This document shows, in pieces, positions 1-8,548 of a DNA stretch of 64,000 bases; position 1 is the first letter of the stretch, and every line of letters starts with the position of its first letter. Under the pieces are notes generated by a model that did no database searches, was not told the DNA's origin, and saw only the letters and a list, made by a program, of their open reading frames with translations. A program made the translations under genes and the position numbers. The stretch comes from Paenibacillus glycanilyticus NBRC 16618 (GTDB taxonomy: Bacteria > Bacillota > Bacilli > Paenibacillales > Paenibacillaceae): the NCBI RefSeq assembly GCF_004000805.1, contig NZ_BILY01000025.1, positions 31,951 through 95,950 on the forward strand, given 5' to 3'.

Positions 1-104
1 CTGCGAATGATAAAGTTAGGGTAAATAAAGCCTGCCACCGCTCCTTTGTATAGCATTTGAATGGCAAGCATATCATAGCCGCTGAGAGTCGATAGACGCT
101 TCAT
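1..104 (-). CDS. Spore germination permease, GerAB-like (partial, 5' end only)
   Basis: The first 34 codons of a gene that runs off the left edge. It starts at ATG 104 with a good ribosome site (GGGAAGGA) and begins MKRLSTLSGYDMLAIQML. It lies 30 bp downstream of the GerA-family gene on the same strand. In gerA operons the A subunit gene is normally followed by the integral-membrane B subunit (an APC-superfamily permease), and the hydrophobic N-terminus fits that. The assignment rests mainly on gene order because too little protein is visible. Confidence 0.5.
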   Translation of the reverse strand, partial: MKRLSTLSGYDMLAIQMLYKGAVAGFIYPNFIIR

Positions 105-134
105 AGGACAATCCTTCCCTTTTCGATGCGAATA

Positions 135-1505
135 TTAGGTTACCTTATTCTTTTTTGGCCACAAGGATGTGAGGTACGGCGTTCCAAAGGTCTCTATGCA
201 ACTAAGGTATATAATGAGGCAGGCGAAGCAGAAAACAATGCCAAGCAAGCCTGCTATGGAAGCTCCCGCTACAATGAAATATTTCAGAATTCGCTGGACG
301 AGCCCCATTTGATAGTCGATTACAATAAAATTCGTAATGGCGGTAGCCGCCACCACGATAATAAGCAGATTGCTGACGATATTTGCCTGAATGATCGCTT
401 GCCCAAGCACAACCCCTCCAACCATCGTAACCGTTGAGCTAACCGTCTTGGGCAGCCGCAAGCCCGCTTCCGTTATAAAGTCGATCATAATCAGCATGAG
501 AAGCGTTTCCACAAACACGGGGTAAGGCACGCCCTCGCGGCTTGCGGCAGCTGCCAGGCTGATCTCCAGACGATTGACGTCCACGTTGATGGAGGTAAGC
601 GCTACGTACAGGGCAGGAAGGAATAAATTGATAAACATGGCCAGGAAACGCAGCGTAAGAAGGAAATTGGTTACAAACGGATTGACGTATTTATCTTCTG
701 GAGAATGCCAGAAGTCGGTGTATACCGAAGGAATGCTCAAAGCAAACGGAGAGCCGTCAATCATAATAATGGCCTTTCCTTTAAGCAGATCCATGGAAAC
801 CCGGTCCGGTCTTTCCGTGGAAATTGCCAAGGGAAATAGATGGAATCGTTTTCTGGACATGAGAATCCGCAGGAACTGCGCGCTGTCCTGGATGGATTCG
901 ATCCGAATTTCGGCGATCCGATCCTGCAGATCGGATAACAATTCGGGGTCAATGGCATCCGCATAATAATACAGGGCAACACGCGTATGGCTGGCCGTAC
1001 CAATTACGGTTTCCCACATTTTCAGCTTTGACGAATGAATCTGCTGCCTGATGAGAGCGGTGTTTACATCCAGGCTTTCGATAAAGGCGTTCATCGGGCC
1101 TTGAAGAACATTTTCGGTTACGGGCGATCCGATTCCCCTTTGTTGGTTTTCCGCTAAAGGCAGGATCAGCCCGGCAGAGGAGCTCTGCTTGCATAACACG
1201 GCCGACCCGCTGCAAACCGCTATTTCGCAGCGTTGAAACTCTCCTTCCATTAAGCCGGCTCCGCTATATCGGGAAAGGCGAAAGGATAAATCCCCGCCGC
1301 TCTCATCCCCGAGCAGAAATTCAAGCTTTTCAGTCGAGCACAAAGAATCCAAATAACACAAGTACAATTCTTCGCCTTCGACCGCTCCTATGAGCGATGC
1401 CCTGTAGTCGCTGGAATCCGCGAAGGCTTCGTTAAGAAGCCCGAGTAATGGCACCGAATCCGGCTGTTCGGTCAAACGGTAGATGGAAGCTAGAATATCG
1501 CGCAT
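135..1505 (-). CDS. Spore germination protein, GerA family (GerAA/GerKA-like)
   Basis: The A subunit of a nutrient germinant receptor in the inner membrane of the spore. The 456 residues show a soluble N-terminal half followed by a typical family block: DLLKGKAIIMIDGSPFAL, a region reading SPEDKYVNPFVTNFLLTLRF, the segment LFLPALYVAL and then REGVPYPVFVETLLM. Several membrane helices fill the last 180 residues. It is somewhat shorter than the usual 480-540 residues. ATG 1505 follows AAGGAGG. It heads a likely operon with the GerAB-like gene at the left edge. Which germinant it senses cannot be read from the sequence. Confidence 0.93.
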   Translation of the reverse strand: MRDILASIYRLTEQPDSVPLLGLLNEAFADSSDYRASLIGAVEGEELYLCYLDSLCSTEKLEFLLGDESGGDLSFRLSRYSGAGLMEGEFQRCEIAVCSGSAVLCKQSSSAGLILPLAENQQRGIGSPVTENVLQGPMNAFIESLDVNTALIRQQIHSSKLKMWETVIGTASHTRVALYYYADAIDPELLSDLQDRIAEIRIESIQDSAQFLRILMSRKRFHLFPLAISTERPDRVSMDLLKGKAIIMIDGSPFALSIPSVYTDFWHSPEDKYVNPFVTNFLLTLRFLAMFINLFLPALYVALTSINVDVNRLEISLAAAASREGVPYPVFVETLLMLIMIDFITEAGLRLPKTVSSTVTMVGGVVLGQAIIQANIVSNLLIIVVAATAITNFIVIDYQMGLVQRILKYFIVAGASIAGLLGIVFCFACLIIYLSCIETFGTPYLTSLWPKKNKVT

Positions 1506-1633
1506 AAAGTTTGGCCTCCTTGTTTGAATGAATGGAGTATCCTTGTTGTATTGTTTCCAGTTAAGCCCAAGACATGTAAAAAAAGCATCTGATGTTCAAC
1601 GCCTTATTTATCGCTGTCCTCCAAAAAAACAAA

Positions 1634-1657
1634 AAGCCACTTCACGTGAAGTGGCTT
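1634..1657 (-). terminator. Rho-independent terminator of the 133-aa gene
   Basis: A perfect 12-bp palindrome arm pair (AAGCCACTTCAC / GTGAAGTGGCTT). On the minus strand it is followed by a T-rich run (TTTTTGTTTTTTT). It lies 35 bp beyond the stop of the gene at 1692-2093. The rest of 1506-1691 holds the gerA leader; no clear promoter was identified there. Confidence 0.85.
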
Positions 1658-1691
1658 AAAGCTCCCTGGCTGAGTCTTGATGAATTAAAAA

Positions 1692-2093
1692 TTACATGCC
1701 GATAAACATATTCATGCTGAAAGGTCCCCAGTTCTCGCCGTTAAATCCTGCTCCCCCTTCCAGATTCACAAAGCAAGGAAGAACAATATAAAACGTGCGG
1801 GGAGGAATGTTGCTCCTGAACGTCATGAGAAAATGCATGCCTGAATTGTCCGCGGGCGTTATCATCGCCATATCCGGCCGGATGGCGTTCGATGCCGTTA
1901 GGGCATCCCCCATATTTACGCTTGCGGCACTATTCGTTCCGGCATTGCTGCGAATCCAATAGTTAGATAAACGTACGGCCGAATTAAGGTCAGCCCGCCG
2001 ATCATACGTTAACAGAATTTGATTTGCGGCTATCTGCCTGGCACTCATTAGCACGGGATGATCATCCAGACGTTCGAATGGCGAATTGTACAT
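1692..2093 (-). CDS. Hypothetical protein, 133 aa
   Basis: A free-standing gene with its own terminator and a strong ribosome site (AAGGGGGG) before ATG 2093. The protein has no signal peptide or obvious membrane helix. It is rich in Asn, Ala and Ser and ends in a Gly/Phe/Met-rich tail (GPFSMNMFIGM). I recognise no domain. Its neighbour is a spore germination operon, so a spore-related role is possible but only by position. Codon use and the isolated ribosome site support a real gene. Confidence 0.7.
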   Translation of the reverse strand: MYNSPFERLDDHPVLMSARQIAANQILLTYDRRADLNSAVRLSNYWIRSNAGTNSAASVNMGDALTASNAIRPDMAMITPADNSGMHFLMTFRSNIPPRTFYIVLPCFVNLEGGAGFNGENWGPFSMNMFIGM

Positions 2094-2163
2094 GCCATAC
2101 CCCCCTTATCAAAGAATCCACTGCCTTTACAACTATACGTGCCAGCCTCTTAAAAATGATAAA

Positions 2164-2196
2164 AAAGCTTCCTTCCGCATCTCGGAAGGAAGCTTT
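2164..2196 (-). terminator. Rho-independent terminator after rlmD
   Basis: A 14-bp perfect stem (AAAGCTTCCTTCCG / CGGAAGGAAGCTTT) with a 5-base loop, 3 bp past the rlmD stop codon. It is followed by TTTTTTATC on the minus strand. Confidence 0.88.
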
Positions 2197-2199
2197 CAG

Positions 2200-3705
2200 T
2201 TACATGCTTCGTTTCATCCACACAACAGACTCCACGTGCGAGGTCCATGGGAACATATCGACCGGCGTAACCTCCACCGTCTTATAGCCACCGTCTTCGA
2301 GCGTGCGCAAGTCGCGCGCCAGCGTGGAAGGATTGCAGCTGACGTACACCACCCGCTCCGGCTGCATCTTCAGAATCGTATCCAGCAGCGCCGGGTCGCA
2401 GCCCTTACGCGGCGGGTCCACGACGATAACGTCGGGAATAATTCCCTCTTCGCGCCAGCGCGGGATGACCACTTCCGCCGGACCTGCCTCGAACGAAGCG
2501 TTGCCGATGCCGTTCAGCTCCGCATTACGCTTCGCGTCCTCGATCGCCTCCGGCACAATCTCTACGCCGTAGACTCGGCCCGCCTTCCGTGCGAGGAACA
2601 GAGAGATCGTTCCGATGCCGCAATAAGCGTCGATAACGGACTCCTTGCCCGTCAGCTGCGCATAATCAACCGCGGTCCGGTAGAGCTCTACCGTCTGCGC
2701 CGGATTTACCTGATAGAATGAACGCGCCGAGATCGCGAACCGGATACCGTCAAGCTCGTCATAGATAACCTCGCTGCCCCATAACACCCGCGTCTCGTCG
2801 CCAAAGATAACATTCGTATCGCGCGTGTTTACGTTCTGCACAATGCTTTTTACTTCCGGCAGCGCCGCGCGAATCCGTTCCACCCATTGCTCGGCTTGCG
2901 GCAGCTTGCGTCCGTTCGTCACAAGCACGACCATAATCTCGCCGCTTACAAAGCCTGTCCGCGTCATGACATGACGCAGCAGCCCTTGCCCGGTTTCCTC
3001 ATTATAGGCGGAAACGCCAAGCTCGCGGCCGATCGCCTTCACAATCCGGACAACCTCATCGTTGCGGTCATGCTGAATATGGCATTCATCCGTATCGATA
3101 ATGCGATGGCTGCCCTTGGCGTAAAAGCCTGCAACCAGCTCGCCGTCGCCCGCCGATGCCCCGACCGGCACCTGCGCCTTGTTGCGGTAGCGCCACGGAT
3201 CGCTCATCCCTACCGTTGGATGAACGATAATTCCGGACGACGTCTCGCCTTCGCCGGCAATCCGCAGCTTCCCGATCCGCTCCAGCGCATCGACGACATG
3301 CTGCCGCTTCCAGTTCAGCTGCGCGGCATAGTCCATATGCTGGAGCTGGCAGCCGCCGCATTTGTCGTAAATGCCGCATACCGGAACAATGCGGTCCGCG
3401 CTTGCCTCCAGCAGCTCTTGTAAACGCGCGTAGCCGTATGCTTTTTTCACCTTCATCACTTTCGCCCGTACACGCTCGCCTGGCAATGCCCCCTGAATGA
3501 ACAAGGTATAGCCGTCCGCCCGGCCAACCCCCTCGCCGTCATGGGTCAAACCAATGATGTCGACAACAACCTCATCGTTTTTTTGCACCGGCGCATCCAC
3601 GGCTGCCTGCGAAGAAGCCCTTTCCGTTCCCCCGCTCCTCCGTCCGCCTTGCGTATGGCTTTTTCTATTTGAACCCGCATTATTACGCGTATGATTTCTA
3701 TTCAT
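2200..3705 (-). CDS. rlmD: 23S rRNA (uracil-C5)-methyltransferase, RlmCD/RumA family
   Basis: An S-adenosylmethionine-dependent enzyme that makes 5-methyluridine in 23S rRNA; the B. subtilis counterpart YefA (RlmCD) modifies two sites. A basic, low-complexity N-terminus is followed by a TRAM domain (about 40-100) and iron-sulfur cysteines (C110, C116, C119 in a CGIYDKCGGC context). The Rossmann methyltransferase fold holds VDPPRKGCD and the catalytic Cys near 457 in SCNPSTLARDL. The frame is open upstream to 3945, but that would overlap dgkB. ATG 3705 has GGAG seven bases upstream and gives 501 residues. The yefA-dgkB neighbourhood matches B. subtilis. Confidence 0.93.
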   Translation of the reverse strand: MNRNHTRNNAGSNRKSHTQGGRRSGGTERASSQAAVDAPVQKNDEVVVDIIGLTHDGEGVGRADGYTLFIQGALPGERVRAKVMKVKKAYGYARLQELLEASADRIVPVCGIYDKCGGCQLQHMDYAAQLNWKRQHVVDALERIGKLRIAGEGETSSGIIVHPTVGMSDPWRYRNKAQVPVGASAGDGELVAGFYAKGSHRIIDTDECHIQHDRNDEVVRIVKAIGRELGVSAYNEETGQGLLRHVMTRTGFVSGEIMVVLVTNGRKLPQAEQWVERIRAALPEVKSIVQNVNTRDTNVIFGDETRVLWGSEVIYDELDGIRFAISARSFYQVNPAQTVELYRTAVDYAQLTGKESVIDAYCGIGTISLFLARKAGRVYGVEIVPEAIEDAKRNAELNGIGNASFEAGPAEVVIPRWREEGIIPDVIVVDPPRKGCDPALLDTILKMQPERVVYVSCNPSTLARDLRTLEDGGYKTVEVTPVDMFPWTSHVESVVWMKRSM

Positions 3706-3763
3706 CATTGCTCTCCGCTTCCTCATGCTATTATCCCTATAGTGTAATGCATCTGCATAAAGA

Positions 3764-3810
3764 AATAAACCTCCAACAACAGGCACCAGGCCTGCTATTA
3801 GAGGTTTATT
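3764..3810 (-). terminator. Probable terminator after dgkB
   Basis: Inverted repeat AATAAACCTC / GAGGTTTATT enclosing a smaller CAGGC/GCCTG hairpin, 14 bp past the dgkB stop. The following tract (TCTTTA) is only moderately T-rich, so read-through into rlmD is possible. Confidence 0.55.
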
Positions 3811-3823
3811 CCAATTGCTGCTA

Positions 3824-4738
3824 TCAGCGATTGCGATAGGAAGCTTCGCCATGCTCATCGGCAAAAATCTGCAGATGCGAAGGCAGCACCGAGAACGTAA
3901 ACGGCAGCGTACCGCCGTATTCACCATCCAGGTTAATCTGCACATAACTTGGTGAAGTGACCTTCATCTTATTCGTACGGAAATGAATCACATGCGAGTC
4001 GTTCAGATGCTCGCCCCGAAGCGCCAGCGTAGCGATTCGGATAAATTCGGCCAGGTTGCATCTCCGGAGAAGCACGACGTCAAACAGCCCGTCATCCGGC
4101 TTCGCATCCGGCGCCAGCTTCTCGAAGCCGCCAACCGAATTGCTGTTGCAGATCAGGAAAAGCATAAATTCCTCGTGGAATTTGCCTACCCCATCCGCTT
4201 CGATAATCAGCTCCGTCGGGCTTAAGCGGGTCATCTTCTCTAAGCCTTTCAAATAATAAGCCAGCTGCCCGATCATCGTCTTCAGCTTAATCGGCACATC
4301 GTAGGTCAGCTCGGTCAGCGAGCCGCCACCCGCGATATTGATGAAATAACGCTCATTGGCTTGACCGACGTCAATCGGCCGCGTGTAATTCTGGATAATC
4401 AGATCGCACGCGTATTCCCAATGCTTCGGGATGCCCATCGCGCGGGCGAAATCATTCGTTGTTCCCAGCGGTAAAATGCCAAGAGGAGGCCGGTTAGGCT
4501 TATTGGCCATTCCGTTAATGACCTCATAGATGGTTCCGTCGCCGCCTGCCGCGATAATCAGATCATAATCCCGCTCGGCCGCATCCGCCGCGGCAATCGT
4601 TGCATCTCCCGCTCCAATCGTTGCGTGGCAGCTGGTCTCGATTCCTGCCTGATCCAGCTTCTGCAGAATATCCGGGAGACGACGCTTCATCTCTTCTCTT
4701 CCCGATGTCGGGTTGTAAATCAATCTTGCACGCTTCAT
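3824..4738 (-). CDS. dgkB: Diacylglycerol kinase (soluble, DgkB/YerQ type)
   Basis: Phosphorylates diacylglycerol released during lipoteichoic acid synthesis, returning it to phosphatidic acid. The 304-residue DAGK catalytic fold is complete: N-terminal IYNPTSG, the nucleotide loop GGDGT at 65-69, PLGTTNDFAR, and a C-terminal beta domain with DDGLFDVVLLRR. There is no signal peptide or membrane segment, so it is a cytoplasmic, membrane-associated enzyme. It is the third gene of a yerC-cbiX-dgkB run, with a 35-bp gap to cbiX. B. subtilis has the equivalent yerQ near yefA. Confidence 0.93.
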   Translation of the reverse strand: MKRARLIYNPTSGREEMKRRLPDILQKLDQAGIETSCHATIGAGDATIAAADAAERDYDLIIAAGGDGTIYEVINGMANKPNRPPLGILPLGTTNDFARAMGIPKHWEYACDLIIQNYTRPIDVGQANERYFINIAGGGSLTELTYDVPIKLKTMIGQLAYYLKGLEKMTRLSPTELIIEADGVGKFHEEFMLFLICNSNSVGGFEKLAPDAKPDDGLFDVVLLRRCNLAEFIRIATLALRGEHLNDSHVIHFRTNKMKVTSPSYVQINLDGEYGGTLPFTFSVLPSHLQIFADEHGEASYRNR

Positions 4739-4773
4739 CGATTAACCCACCATTTCTTTCAAAAAACGGTCAT

Positions 4774-5547
4774 TTACCTGTCCTGAAGCCAAGCCGTCAT
4801 ACGCCGTTCCAGCCAACGCTCAATAGCCGGATGAGGCAGCATAGCCTGCCCGTTATACCGGTAATCCAGACCCTTCAACCGCGATGGAATGACCGTATTC
4901 GTAAAATAACCCTTGCTCAAAAATAAAGGAACGACGATTACCGCTTCATTTGGCCGCTCTTCTTGCAAAGCCCTCAAATGATCCGCCGCCTGGTCGGGCA
5001 GCAGCATCGCCGTAGCGGAGTGAGCGAATCCGCCCAGCTTCCGAAGCCGTTCCGCGAGCTGGTTCAGACCGTGCTGCCAGCGTTCATGGAAAACCTTTTC
5101 CCGGCTGCCATGCGCAATAAGCATAACCGTCTCTTCTTCAGGCTGAACGGACAGCGGCTTAATATTCGACAGCAGCAGCTCCGCTATATCGGGATCGTCG
5201 TCAATCGGCATGCCGTAATGAACCTTGGCATTAACTCTGAAGATTCCAAGATCGCCTTCAAGCTCGGCTACCGGCGGCAGGCCAAATGCCTGCCCGATCT
5301 CATCGACATGCGTGCTGCCGGACGAAAGGAACAAAGGAAGCACGAATAAATCCGTTACTCCCTGCTCTTCCAACGCATCTATGCCATCCTGAATCAAACG
5401 GCCTTCAACAATTTCGAGAAAAGAAGAATAGACCGGCACGCCTTGCACGCGCGGAGAGGCTGCCGCAGTGGCGACCGCCTCGTCAACCAGCCGAACCCAT
5501 TCTGCTTCCCTCGAACCATGACTTATCACGAGAATGCCCGGCTTCAT
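4774..5547 (-). CDS. CbiX/SirB-family sirohydrochlorin chelatase-like protein
   Basis: Class II chelatases of this family insert Co2+ or Fe2+ into sirohydrochlorin for B12 or siroheme. The 257-residue protein has two tandem CbiX folds. Each starts with the family signature (VISHGSRE near residue 8 and LIAHGSRE near 145) and carries VLPLFLSSGSTH or VVPLFLSKGYF metal-loop motifs. No other tetrapyrrole gene is visible nearby, so the substrate is unassigned. It follows yerC by 4 bp and probably shares its promoter at 5912-5940. Confidence 0.85.
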   Translation of the reverse strand: MKPGILVISHGSREAEWVRLVDEAVATAAASPRVQGVPVYSSFLEIVEGRLIQDGIDALEEQGVTDLFVLPLFLSSGSTHVDEIGQAFGLPPVAELEGDLGIFRVNAKVHYGMPIDDDPDIAELLLSNIKPLSVQPEEETVMLIAHGSREKVFHERWQHGLNQLAERLRKLGGFAHSATAMLLPDQAADHLRALQEERPNEAVIVVPLFLSKGYFTNTVIPSRLKGLDYRYNGQAMLPHPAIERWLERRMTAWLQDR

Positions 5548-5551
5548 AGCA

Positions 5552-5842
5552 CTATCTGCCTAAACGCTCTAAAGTCATTTTATACCCATCGTTGCCATAA
5601 TTCAAACAGCGCTTAACCCGGGAAATCGTAGCCGTGCTGGCGCCTGTCTCTGCTTCGATTTGGTTGTATGTGCTGCCTTTGCCCAGCATGCGCGCAACTT
5701 CCAGACGCTGCGACAGCGACTGGATTTCGTTTACCGTGCACAGATCATCAAAAAAGATATAACATTCCTCGACGGATTTAAGGGTAAGAATCGCTTCGAA
5801 TAATTGATCGATTGCTTTATCGTTCAGCTTCTTAAGCTGCAT
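5552..5842 (-). CDS. yerC: YerC/TrpR-like DNA-binding protein
   Basis: A small TrpR-superfamily regulator conserved in Bacilli. The 96 residues contain the characteristic DDLCTVNEIQSLSQRLEVAR helices and a helix-turn-helix reading YNQIEAETGASTATISRVKR. The longer frame begins at 5848, but GAGGAG sits only 3 bases before that ATG and 9 bases before ATG 5842, so MQLKKLND is the better start. It is first in a run with cbiX and dgkB. The name follows B. subtilis yerC. The gene it regulates is not shown here. Confidence 0.9.
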   Translation of the reverse strand: MQLKKLNDKAIDQLFEAILTLKSVEECYIFFDDLCTVNEIQSLSQRLEVARMLGKGSTYNQIEAETGASTATISRVKRCLNYGNDGYKMTLERLGR

Positions 5843-5911
5843 TGTCATCCACTCCTCAGGGGCGTGATTACACGCGCATTTCAGGCATTGTCATTAATGT
5901 CTAATGCTCAC

Positions 5912-5940
5912 ATTGTAGCTTTTTTAGGGGGTTTTTTCAA
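5912..5940 (-). promoter_or_regulatory. SigA-type promoter for yerC-cbiX-dgkB
   Basis: On the minus strand TTGAAA, a 17-bp spacer, then TACAAT. It ends about 70 bp upstream of the yerC start. A small palindrome (GCGTGATTACACGC, 5862-5875) lies in the leader. Confidence 0.65.
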
Positions 5941-6048
5941 GCATTACCGTATTCACGCTTTACAGGACGGAAGAGCAGCCCGTAGGTAAATATCCGCATT
6001 ATTTATATAAAAAAAGGGCATTCGTCCAATCGTCATGTTTGCCTATGC

Positions 6049-6057
6049 CATAGACTA
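6049..6057 (+). promoter_or_regulatory. Possible sporulation-sigma -10 (SigE/SigK-like)
   Basis: CATAGACTA fits the CATANNNTA pattern used by the mother-cell sigma factors SigE and SigK. It lies about 125 bp upstream of the VrrA-like gene in the 5849-6183 gap. The -35 region is not clear, so this is a weak call. Nothing else was found in that gap beyond the yerC promoter. Confidence 0.3.
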
Positions 6058-6183
6058 ATACCAAGAATACTTCCCTATACGGCATACGGGACCGGACCTG
6101 CGTGCAGGCTGATCCCCCATGTGGAAGCGGACGGAGTAGGGAAGACATTGTTCCATAAACTTTGAAAAAAGGTTGTGATCCGC

Positions 6184-6753
6184 GTGAATTACCGGAACTA
6201 TCCTGGCGGGGGCGGACATTCGAACCCTCACCAGTATCCGCCGCACTCACCGCACAGCGGCCATCACCGGCGCGGCTATGCCCGTAACCAGACCAGTCAG
6301 GGATTTAACAGCTTCCAGAATCCTCTTGGCTTCGGTACGGACGGCGCCCCGATTCCACCTGCGCCTCCTGTCTTTTCGACGGAAGAGACTATTATACAAC
6401 ATGAGGAAAGCCTTCCCGTCGTCGTGCCGGCTACGGCGGCAGAATTGGTGGAGACGACAACACCGGCCAAAGCCGGCGGCTTTAGCATGCCAAGCTTGAC
6501 CGAGATCAAAGGCTTTGTTGACCGGATTGGCGGACTGGATGGCATTCTGACCACGGTGGGCAAGGTTCAAAAGGTCGTATCCAGTGTGTCGCAGATGGCT
6601 CCTCTCGTCAAGGTCATTCTAGGCTCCTTCAAAAAGGACTCCGGCAGCGACGCGGCGGACGATGATATCGAAGTTGTGCCGAAGAAGCGCAAACGCCGCA
6701 GAAAACCAACAGGCTCCGCCGGCAGACGCCGCAAGCGGAAGCGGCAGCGTTAA
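6184..6753 (+). CDS. VrrA/YqfQ-like protein with basic tail
   Basis: An approximately 190-residue protein of the kind often annotated VrrA/YqfQ-like and associated with spores. The N-terminus is rich in Gly, His, Pro and Tyr (YPGGGGHSNPHQYPPHS). The middle has a conserved-looking helical stretch (DGILTTVGKVQKVVSSVSQM). The last 30 residues are almost all Lys and Arg, as in nucleic-acid or polyanion binders. GTG 6184 has AAGG 11 bases upstream; GTG 6175 is also possible but too close to it. The gene stands alone, with a possible SigE/SigK -10 upstream and its own terminator. The role is inferred, not shown. Confidence 0.7.
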   Translation: MNYRNYPGGGGHSNPHQYPPHSPHSGHHRRGYARNQTSQGFNSFQNPLGFGTDGAPIPPAPPVFSTEETIIQHEESLPVVVPATAAELVETTTPAKAGGFSMPSLTEIKGFVDRIGGLDGILTTVGKVQKVVSSVSQMAPLVKVILGSFKKDSGSDAADDDIEVVPKKRKRRRKPTGSAGRRRKRKRQR

Positions 6754-6769
6754 TTAGCAATGCCTACTG

Positions 6770-6814
6770 AACCACTCCGATTGCAGCTCCGGCTGCAGGC
6801 GGGGTGGTTTTTTT
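6770..6814 (+). terminator. Terminator after the VrrA-like gene
   Basis: Outer stem AACCACTCCG / CGGGGTGGTT with one G-T pair, inner hairpin GCAGC/GCTGC, then a seven-T run. Confidence 0.85.
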
Positions 6815-7145
6815 ATTTGCCCGTTTGTCGAGTTATGCAAGATTAGTCCATGCTCCGCTATGACTATAGAACTAGCCGCATTGTCGAATCAACGCTTTCT
6901 GACGTTGGTTGTCAAATTCAACACTCGTTTTTGCACAGGCAGAGCTATATTTTGAACATAAATTTCATAATTTTGGAACTTTACTCCAAAAGACTCATGA
7001 GGATTTTCTTAACTTCCACTACAATCATTATAACCTTATAACTTTTAAAACAACTTTATCGCTGCAGCCATTGTACCCGATCCTTGTTTGCCCGATATAA
7101 GCTCCCCCCGAGTTTATATAAACAAATTATTAGGAGGTATGAATA
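6815..7145. other. AT-rich intergenic region upstream of the AA10 gene
   Basis: 331 bp with no convincing gene. It is clearly more AT-rich than its surroundings. A small hairpin (TTTTGGA / TCCAAAA, 6971-6991) is present. The AA10 promoter must lie here, but no -35/-10 pair stands out; the densest candidate region is 7010-7050. AGGAGG at 7132-7137 serves ATG 7146. Confidence 0.5.
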
Positions 7146-8489
7146 ATGACTGTATTACGATTATCGCGGCCTACTCCATTCAAGATCATGACGATTTGTG
7201 CTCTTCTCGTGCTTGCCGCCGTCTCCATGCTGTTCACGACGGCAAAAGCGTACTCGCATGGCTACGTGGAAGGACCGGCCAGCCGGGCAGCGCTGTGCAA
7301 AAGCGGAGCCAATACCGATTGCGGAGCAATCGTGTATGAGCCGCAAAGCCTGGAAGCCCCTAAAGGCTTCCCTGCAGCAGGACCTGCCGACGGCAAAATC
7401 GCAAGCGCGAACGGTGCTTTTCCCAAGCTGGATGAGCAATCCGCAACCCGCTGGTCGAAAGTGAACATTTCCTCGGGCACAAACACCTTCACCTGGAAGC
7501 TGACGGCCAATCATTCAACCGCAAGCTGGAAGTACTATATTACCAAGCCGACCTGGAACCCCAATGCCGCGCTTACCCGCGATTCCTTCGATCTGACGCC
7601 GTTCTGCTCCGTTGCTTATAACGGCGCGCAGCCGCCATTCTCCTACTCCAATACATGCAGCGTACCCGAACGAAGCGGCTACCATGTCATCCTCGCCGTG
7701 TGGGAAGTAGCCGATACGGCCAATGCTTTCTATAACGTCATCGACGTTAACTTTACCGGCTCGAATCCCGTCGACACAACGGCTCCTTCCGCCCCAGCTT
7801 CTCTTGCGGCAACCGCTACGGCAGCGACAACAGTAACCTTGTCCTGGAATGCTTCGACCGATAACGTTGGCGTAACGGGCTACAAAATTTATAGAGGCAC
7901 TACGCTAGCCGGAACGGCCACGGGCACCAGCTATACCGTTACCGGCCTCACGGCAAGCACGGCCTATACGTTTACCGTAAAAGCGGTGGATGCCGCAGGC
8001 AACGAATCCGCCGCTAGCAACAGCCTGAGCATTACGACAACGGCGCCTCCGGCCGTCGATACATCGGCACCTACCGCACCGGGAGGACTTCATATCATGG
8101 GTACTCCAACCTCCTCCAGCATGATGCTGATGTGGAGTCCGTCTACCGATAACGTAGGGGTTACGGGCTACAAAATTTATAACGGGTCCACGCTAGTCGC
8201 AACGACCTCAGGTACCGCAACATCCTATACCGTTATAGGTCTTGCGGCGAGCACAACCTACAACTTCGCCGTATATGCCATCGATGCGGCCGGCAACCAA
8301 TCGTCTGCCAGCACGGTCAGCGGCACAACGGCAGCGTCTACGGGCGCGCCTGCCTGGGCGCCAAATACGGCTTATGCGGTAGGAACCCTCGTTACGTATA
8401 ACGGAGCTACTTATAAATGCCTTCAGGCTCATACTTCCCTCACCGGTTGGGAGCCTTCCAACGTACCTGCCCTGTGGCAGCTGCAATAA
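7146..8489 (+). CDS. Secreted lytic polysaccharide monooxygenase (AA10) with two FnIII and a CBM5/12
   Basis: A copper enzyme that oxidatively cleaves crystalline chitin or cellulose outside the cell. A signal peptide ends at AYS-H, leaving H38 as the mature N-terminal histidine of the copper brace; the second brace histidine is H123 (LTANHSTASW). The AA10 domain spans 38-205. Two fibronectin-III repeats follow (about 212-298 and 308-396). A C-terminal chitin-binding CBM5/12 (about 402-447) reads WAPNTAYAVGTLVTYNGATY. Both FnIII repeats share the peptide TDNVGVTGYKIY and near-identical DNA (around 7858-7892 and 8148-8186), suggesting recent internal duplication. It is monocistronic. Chitin is the likelier substrate given the binding module. 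Confidence 0.95.
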   Translation: MTVLRLSRPTPFKIMTICALLVLAAVSMLFTTAKAYSHGYVEGPASRAALCKSGANTDCGAIVYEPQSLEAPKGFPAAGPADGKIASANGAFPKLDEQSATRWSKVNISSGTNTFTWKLTANHSTASWKYYITKPTWNPNAALTRDSFDLTPFCSVAYNGAQPPFSYSNTCSVPERSGYHVILAVWEVADTANAFYNVIDVNFTGSNPVDTTAPSAPASLAATATAATTVTLSWNASTDNVGVTGYKIYRGTTLAGTATGTSYTVTGLTASTAYTFTVKAVDAAGNESAASNSLSITTTAPPAVDTSAPTAPGGLHIMGTPTSSSMMLMWSPSTDNVGVTGYKIYNGSTLVATTSGTATSYTVIGLAASTTYNFAVYAIDAAGNQSSASTVSGTTAASTGAPAWAPNTAYAVGTLVTYNGATYKCLQAHTSLTGWEPSNVPALWQLQ

Positions 8490-8498
8490 AGCTTCAAT

Positions 8499-8547
8499 AA
8501 GAAAACAAAAAGTGCCGGGAACCATCCCCGGCACTTTTTGTTTTCTT
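8499..8547. terminator. Bidirectional terminator between AA10 gene and pit
   Basis: A perfect 21-bp inverted repeat around a short loop with core GTGCCGGG / CCCGGCAC. Its A-rich left arm and T-rich right arm give a T run in both directions. It serves the convergent genes on each side. Confidence 0.92.
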
Positions 8548-8548
8548 C

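Noticed and set aside
5999..6250. 83-codon minus-strand open frame before the VrrA-like gene
   Set aside because: It overlaps the VrrA-like gene and has no family features or ribosome site; the region reads as upstream control DNA.
7139..7141. ATG at 7139 as the start of the AA10 gene
   Set aside because: It is one base from AGGAGG and in another frame. ATG 7146 has correct spacing and leads into the signal peptide.
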